This document shows positions 7,895-10,785 of a stretch of DNA of 10,785 nt, one piece after another (the stretch's first letter is position 1; each line of letters opens with the position of its first letter). The notes beneath the pieces are model-generated. The model was not told where the DNA came from, did no database searches, and saw nothing but the letters and a program-made list of their open reading frames with translations. This DNA is from Clostridiales bacterium. Lineage in GTDB: Bacteria; Bacillota; Clostridia; Oscillospirales; CAG-272. The DNA lies in NCBI GenBank assembly GCA_003523225.1, contig DPGK01000040.1, positions 81,687 through 92,471 on the forward strand. The letters are read 5' to 3'. Position numbers and translations under genes: made by a program.

Positions 7895-7899
7895 AGAGG
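7895..7899 (+). promoter_or_regulatory. Ribosome binding site deciding the yqeK start
   Basis: AGAGG lies 7 nt ahead of the ATG at 7907 and just after the nadD stop (7891-7893). The open frame extends upstream to an ATG at 7811 inside nadD, but that part is an out-of-frame shadow of nadD, so this site sets the start at 7907. Confidence 0.7.
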
Positions 7900-7906
7900 T
7901 GTTCTC

Positions 7907-8602
7907 ATGTGCGTATCCGAAAAAGATCCGGCTTGGGGCATTGATGACGCGGCGCTTGACGCTTTGCGCGCACAGCTCCCCGGTATGCTGTCCGGCAAAC
8001 GGGCGCGTCATGTGCTGGGTGTTGAAAGAATGGCGGTGACGCTTGGCGGGCTATTTACCCCCGATCCGGAGAGTATTCTGCTGCTGCGGGGGGCGGCGCT
8101 TCTTCACGATATTACCAAAGAGCTTAGCACCGATGAGCACACCGCAATACTGCGTGCTCACGGCGAGGAGCCTTCCGAGTGCGACATCCGCGCGCCGAAA
8201 ACGCTTCACGCCCGGACGGCAGCCCTGATAATTCCGGAACGCTTTCCTCAGTTTGCCGACCCGCGTATTCTGTCGGCGGTGCGCTGGCATACCACCGGGC
8301 GCGAGGGAATGACGGTCTGTGACAAAATAATTTATTTTGCCGATTATATCGACGACACACGCACCTATCCCGACTGCGTTCGTCTGCGTGAGCTGTTTTT
8401 TGAAGCCGAGCCTGAAAAAATTCCGTATGAAGCACGTATGCTGCATTTTGACCGGCTGATAGCCATGTCATTTGACATGACGCTGCGCGATCTTATCGCC
8501 GAGGGTCTACCGATAAGCCCCGACACAATTGCGGCAAGAAACTCAATACTCTGCCGACTTATAAGATCCAAAGAAGAAAAAACAATAAAGGAAAATAAAT
8601 AA
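7907..8602 (+). CDS. yqeK: YqeK, HD-domain symmetrical Ap4A hydrolase
   Basis: A 231-residue HD-superfamily phosphohydrolase. The YqeK family cleaves diadenosine tetraphosphate symmetrically into two ADP, limiting this stress-linked by-product of aminoacyl-tRNA synthetases. Metal-binding residues appear in the expected order: His35 in ARHVLGVE, the HD pair His67-Asp68 in ALLHDITKE, His101 in TLHARTAA, His128 in RWHTTGR, and Asp146 in IIYFADYIDD. The tail beyond about residue 170 is helical-looking and ends in a Lys/Glu-rich stretch coded by very AT-rich DNA. Length is a little above the usual 185-200 residues, from an N-terminal lead-in of about 25 residues and this tail. It follows nadD by 13 nt. 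In many Clostridia a LytR-CpsA-Psr gene lies between yqeK and rsfS; here rsfS comes directly, 4 nt after the stop. Confidence 0.93.
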   Translation: MCVSEKDPAWGIDDAALDALRAQLPGMLSGKRARHVLGVERMAVTLGGLFTPDPESILLLRGAALLHDITKELSTDEHTAILRAHGEEPSECDIRAPKTLHARTAALIIPERFPQFADPRILSAVRWHTTGREGMTVCDKIIYFADYIDDTRTYPDCVRLRELFFEAEPEKIPYEARMLHFDRLIAMSFDMTLRDLIAEGLPISPDTIAARNSILCRLIRSKEEKTIKENK

Positions 8603-8606
8603 ATAA

Positions 8607-9023
8607 ATGAAAGTTGAAATCAGATTCACTCCGGACGGAGTGCCGGAGCCTCTCTCGCTTGCCGAGGAGATATACCGTGTGCTTGATGCGCACCGCGGCG
8701 AGGATATTGCCGTGCTTCATGTCGGTTCTCAGATAGAGATAGCCGATTATTTCGTGCTTTGCACCGCCACCTCCACCACGCACGTCCGCGCGCTGACCGA
8801 TGAGGTGGAATTCAGGACAAGCGAGGCGGGCGCCCCGCCGCTTGCCGCCGAGGGCAGGGGGGACAAGAACTCCTGGATGGTGCTTGATTACGGTTCTGTA
8901 ATGGTACACGTTTTCACCAGAGACGCGCGTCAGTTCTATAATCTTGACAAGCTGTATTCCGATACCGAAAAGGTGGAGGTCTCTCCGCGCGCAGAAGCGG
9001 AGGAAGCGGACTCCGCCGAATGA
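8607..9023 (+). CDS. rsfS: Ribosomal silencing factor RsfS
   Basis: A 138-residue RsfS/YbeB/Iojap protein. The family binds ribosomal protein uL14 on the 50S subunit and blocks joining with 30S, damping translation during starvation. Visible signatures are the EDIAVLHV strand (32-39), IADYFVLCTATSTTHVRAL (45-63), the SWMVLDYGSVMVHVF block (89-103), and the FYNLDKLYSD ending (110-119). It has about 15 extra residues before the usual start and an acidic 20-residue C-terminal tail. The ATG at 8607 lies 4 nt after the yqeK stop; the only purine-rich site, AAAGGAA at 8587-8593, is rather far, so coupling is likely. A GTG at 8640 in the same frame would give a more standard length but has no good ribosome binding site. 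It is the last gene of the tightly packed run. Confidence 0.93.
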   Translation: MKVEIRFTPDGVPEPLSLAEEIYRVLDAHRGEDIAVLHVGSQIEIADYFVLCTATSTTHVRALTDEVEFRTSEAGAPPLAAEGRGDKNSWMVLDYGSVMVHVFTRDARQFYNLDKLYSDTEKVEVSPRAEAEEADSAE

Positions 9024-9051
9024 TACAGGCGTTAAGCCCGCGGTTGCAAAA

Positions 9052-9070
9052 GTCGCGCATGGTCGCGCAT
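9052..9070 (+). repeat. Short tandem direct repeat upstream of leuS
   Basis: GTCGCGCAT occurs twice, at 9052-9060 and 9062-9070, separated by one base, which gives a 10-nt period, about one helical turn. It lies 29 nt after the rsfS stop. It could be a binding site for a regulator or chance in GC-rich DNA; no function can be assigned. Confidence 0.5.
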
Positions 9071-9084
9071 TTTCAGGAAACTCC

Positions 9085-9132
9085 GGTGTAAAAAACAATA
9101 TCAGCTTGTAATAACACAGCGTTTTTTACACC
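9085..9132 (+). repeat. 12-bp perfect inverted repeat, possible terminator or leader hairpin
   Basis: GGTGTAAAAAAC (9085-9096) is the exact reverse complement of GTTTTTTACACC (9121-9132), with 24 nt between. Inside it a weaker stem can form: GCU (9104-9106) with AGC (9118-9120) and GU (9108-9109) with AC (9116-9117), with one bulged base and a 6-nt loop. The inner stem is followed at once by G and six U (9122-9127). A-tract, stem, U-tract is the layout of an intrinsic terminator, here with a weak stem; it could end the smc-rsfS transcript or act in the leuS leader. No T-box consensus is present. Confidence 0.55.
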
Positions 9133-9133
9133 T

Positions 9134-9150
9134 GTTGTGCCCGGCACAAC
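9134..9150 (+). repeat. Compact GC-rich hairpin before the leuS start
   Basis: GTTGTGC (9134-9140) and GCACAAC (9144-9150) form a perfect 7-bp stem with a CCG loop. It begins two bases after the larger inverted repeat ends and is followed by an A-rich run (9151-9155), not a T-run, so it is not a + strand terminator. It sits just ahead of the purine-rich ribosome binding site (AAAGG, 9157-9161) of leuS and could affect message stability or translation. Confidence 0.55.
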
Positions 9151-9175
9151 AAAAAGAAAGGCATGGTTGATTGTT

Positions 9176-10785
9176 ATGAAATACGATTATCTGGCAGTAG
9201 AGAAAAAATGGCAGGATAAATGGGAGCAGGCGGGGGTCTTTCGCGCTGTTGATGAGCCGGAAGCCGGAGGCAAGCCCAAATTTTACGCACTCGTTGAATT
9301 TCCTTACCCCAGCGGAGCCGGAATGCACGTTGGGCATATAAAGGCATATTCCGGACTTGAGGTCGTTTCCCGTATGCGCAGGATGCAGGGCTACAATGTG
9401 CTGTTCCCGATGGGTTTTGACGCTTTCGGTCTGCCCACCGAAACCTACGCAATCAAGACAGGAACGCATCCACGTGTCGTCACCGACAAAAACATTGCAA
9501 AATTCACTCAGCAGCTGAAGCGCGTGGGCTATGGCTTTGACTGGAGCAGAGTCGTTGACACCACGGATGAGGATTATTATCGCTGGACACAGTGGATCTT
9601 CCTCAAAATGTTCGAAAAGGGACTTGCCTTCCGTGATACTGCGCTGGTAAACTACTGCCCTAACTGCAAGGTGGTGCTGTCAAACGAGGACTCACAGGGC
9701 GGCAAGTGCGATATCTGCCACAGCGACGTGGTGCAGAAGTCAAAGGACGTCTGGTATCTGCGCATTACCGAGTATGCCGACCGTCTGCTTCAGGGGCTTG
9801 AAAAGGTGGATTATCTGCCGAACATAAAGCAGCAGCAGGTCAACTGGATAGGCAAGTCGGAGGGCGCGTTTGTAAACTTCGGCATCGCCGGAAAGGAAGA
9901 AAAGCTGCGCATTTACACCACCCGTCCCGACACCCTGTTCGGCGTAACATTCATGGTCATGGCGCCGGAGCATCCTCTTATCGACAAGTATTCCGCAGAG
10001 ATAGCGAATATGGATGCTGTCACCGCCTACCGAGCCGAATGCGCAAAGAAGACGGAATTTGAGCGCACTCAGCTTGTAAAGGACAAGACCGGCGTGCGGC
10101 TTGAGGGACTGAGAGCAGTGAATCCGCTTAACGGCAAGGAGATCCCGATATATATTGCAGACTATGTTATGATGGGATACGGTACCGGCGCCATAATGGC
10201 GGTTCCGGCTCACGATTCCCGCGACTGGGAGTTTGCGCATAAGTTCGGAATTGATGTTATCGAGGTAATAAAGGGCGGAGATGTTGAAAAGGAAGCCTAT
10301 ACCGGCGACGGCGAGATGGTCAATTCCGGTTTCCTTAACGGCTTTACCAATAAAAAGGCTTCTATCCGCCGCGCTATCGAGGAGCTTGAGCGTCTCGGCG
10401 TCGGAGAAGGCGGCGTTCAGTACAAGATGAAGGACTGGGCGTTCAACCGTCAGCGCTACTGGGGCGAGCCGATACCGATAATTCATTGCCCGAAGTGCGG
10501 AATGGTTCCCGTGCCGTATGAGGAGCTGCCGTTGCGTCTGCCCGAAATGACCGAGTTTGCTCCGGGGCAGAACGGAGAGTCACCTCTTGCGCGTATAGAT
10601 TCCTTTGTTCACTGCAAATGCCCGAAATGCGGAGGCGAGGCGCGCCGTGAGACTGACACAATGCCGCAGTGGGCAGGCTCGTCATGGTACTTCCTGCGCT
10701 ATGTTGACCCGCACAACAACAAGTGTATTGCCGACTATGACAAGCTGAAATACTGGATGCCCGTTGACTGGTACAACGGCGGTAT
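9176..10785 (+). CDS. leuS: Leucyl-tRNA synthetase, 3' end beyond the window
   Basis: The first 536 residues of a class I leucyl-tRNA synthetase, which charges tRNA-Leu with leucine; about 800 or more residues are expected, so the KMSKS loop and anticodon-binding part lie outside. The HIGH motif is HVGH (51-54) within FPYPSGAGMHVGH, followed by FGLPTETYAIKTG (84-96). A zinc-binding module has CPNC (161-164) and CDIC (178-181). The CP1 editing domain shows TTRPDTLFG (248-256) and GTGAIMAVPAHDSRDWEF (336-353), where Asp347 matches the editing aspartate. A second cysteine pair set occurs at CPKC (438-441) and CPKC (482-485), before GSSWYFLRYVDPHN (501-514). The ATG at 9176 gives the usual MKYDYLAVEKKW start. 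An in-frame TTG at 9167 is better spaced from AAAGG (9157-9161) and would add three residues. The 152-nt structured gap before it suggests separate regulation. Confidence 0.97.
   Translation, partial: MKYDYLAVEKKWQDKWEQAGVFRAVDEPEAGGKPKFYALVEFPYPSGAGMHVGHIKAYSGLEVVSRMRRMQGYNVLFPMGFDAFGLPTETYAIKTGTHPRVVTDKNIAKFTQQLKRVGYGFDWSRVVDTTDEDYYRWTQWIFLKMFEKGLAFRDTALVNYCPNCKVVLSNEDSQGGKCDICHSDVVQKSKDVWYLRITEYADRLLQGLEKVDYLPNIKQQQVNWIGKSEGAFVNFGIAGKEEKLRIYTTRPDTLFGVTFMVMAPEHPLIDKYSAEIANMDAVTAYRAECAKKTEFERTQLVKDKTGVRLEGLRAVNPLNGKEIPIYIADYVMMGYGTGAIMAVPAHDSRDWEFAHKFGIDVIEVIKGGDVEKEAYTGDGEMVNSGFLNGFTNKKASIRRAIEELERLGVGEGGVQYKMKDWAFNRQRYWGEPIPIIHCPKCGMVPVPYEELPLRLPEMTEFAPGQNGESPLARIDSFVHCKCPKCGGEARRETDTMPQWAGSSWYFLRYVDPHNNKCIADYDKLKYWMPVDWYNGG

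Noticed and set aside
7811..7906. Upstream extension of yqeK from an ATG at 7811
   Set aside because: It overlaps conserved NadD C-terminal coding sequence in another frame, and a good ribosome binding site marks 7907 as the start.
9059..9091. Leader peptide for leucine attenuation (ATG at 9059, 10 codons)
   Set aside because: It has no leucine codons and no ribosome binding site, although its stop lies in the first hairpin arm.
9134..9150. Rho-independent terminator at the GTTGTGC/GCACAAC hairpin
   Set aside because: The hairpin is followed by A-residues on the + strand. On the - strand the T-run lies before the stem, so neither orientation fits a terminator.
9024..9175. Leucine T-box riboswitch before leuS
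   Set aside because: The gap is only 152 nt and lacks the T-box sequence (AGGGTGG-like, followed by CCGCG) and a recognisable specifier-loop arrangement.
9740..10486. Long 248-codon open frame on the - strand
   Set aside because: It lies fully antisense to the well-supported leuS gene, has no recognisable domain, and is expected from GC-rich codon bias.

Overview
This window is a moderately GC-rich stretch of bacterial chromosome with every gene on the + strand and almost no intergenic space. The protein families, the SMC/Elp3-like/FtsY arrangement and the neighbouring yhbY-nadD-yqeK-rsfS-leuS run point to a Gram-positive Firmicute of the class Clostridia, most likely an Oscillospiraceae/Ruminococcaceae-type gut anaerobe. 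That placement is inferred from gene order and protein flavour, not from a database search.

Layout. (1) 26-631: a glyoxalase-II-like metallo-beta-lactamase-fold hydrolase. (2) 635-1699: a stand-alone Elp3-like radical SAM protein without an acetyltransferase domain. (3) 1740-5372: smc, starting at TTG behind a good GGAGG ribosome binding site. A near-consensus sigma-A promoter (TTGAAA, 17 nt, TATAAT) lies inside the 3' end of the radical SAM gene, about 75 nt ahead of the smc start. (4) 5356-6276 ftsY, 6273-6929 rdgB, 6947-7237 yhbY, 7234-7893 nadD, 7907-8602 yqeK and 8607-9023 rsfS follow with overlaps or gaps of under 20 nt, so they form one probable operon with smc. (5) A 152-nt gap (9024-9175) holds a short direct repeat and two perfect inverted repeats. 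(6) leuS starts at 9176 and runs off the right edge, with about 536 codons present.

How the genes fit together. The cluster is a housekeeping island linked to growth: chromosome organisation (Smc), co-translational membrane targeting (FtsY), clearing of non-canonical nucleotides (RdgB), ribosome assembly and idling control (YhbY, RsfS), NAD synthesis (NadD), removal of diadenosine tetraphosphate (YqeK) and leucine charging of tRNA (LeuRS). Ap4A is a side product of aminoacyl-tRNA synthetases, so YqeK and LeuRS may be linked in metabolism, but this is inference.

I found no mobile element, CRISPR array, tRNA, rRNA, phage gene or defence system, and no convincing candidate for a new biological system. 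The points most worth a second look are the buried promoter, the structured leader in front of leuS, the overlapping smc/ftsY junction and the role of the Elp3-like protein beside smc.
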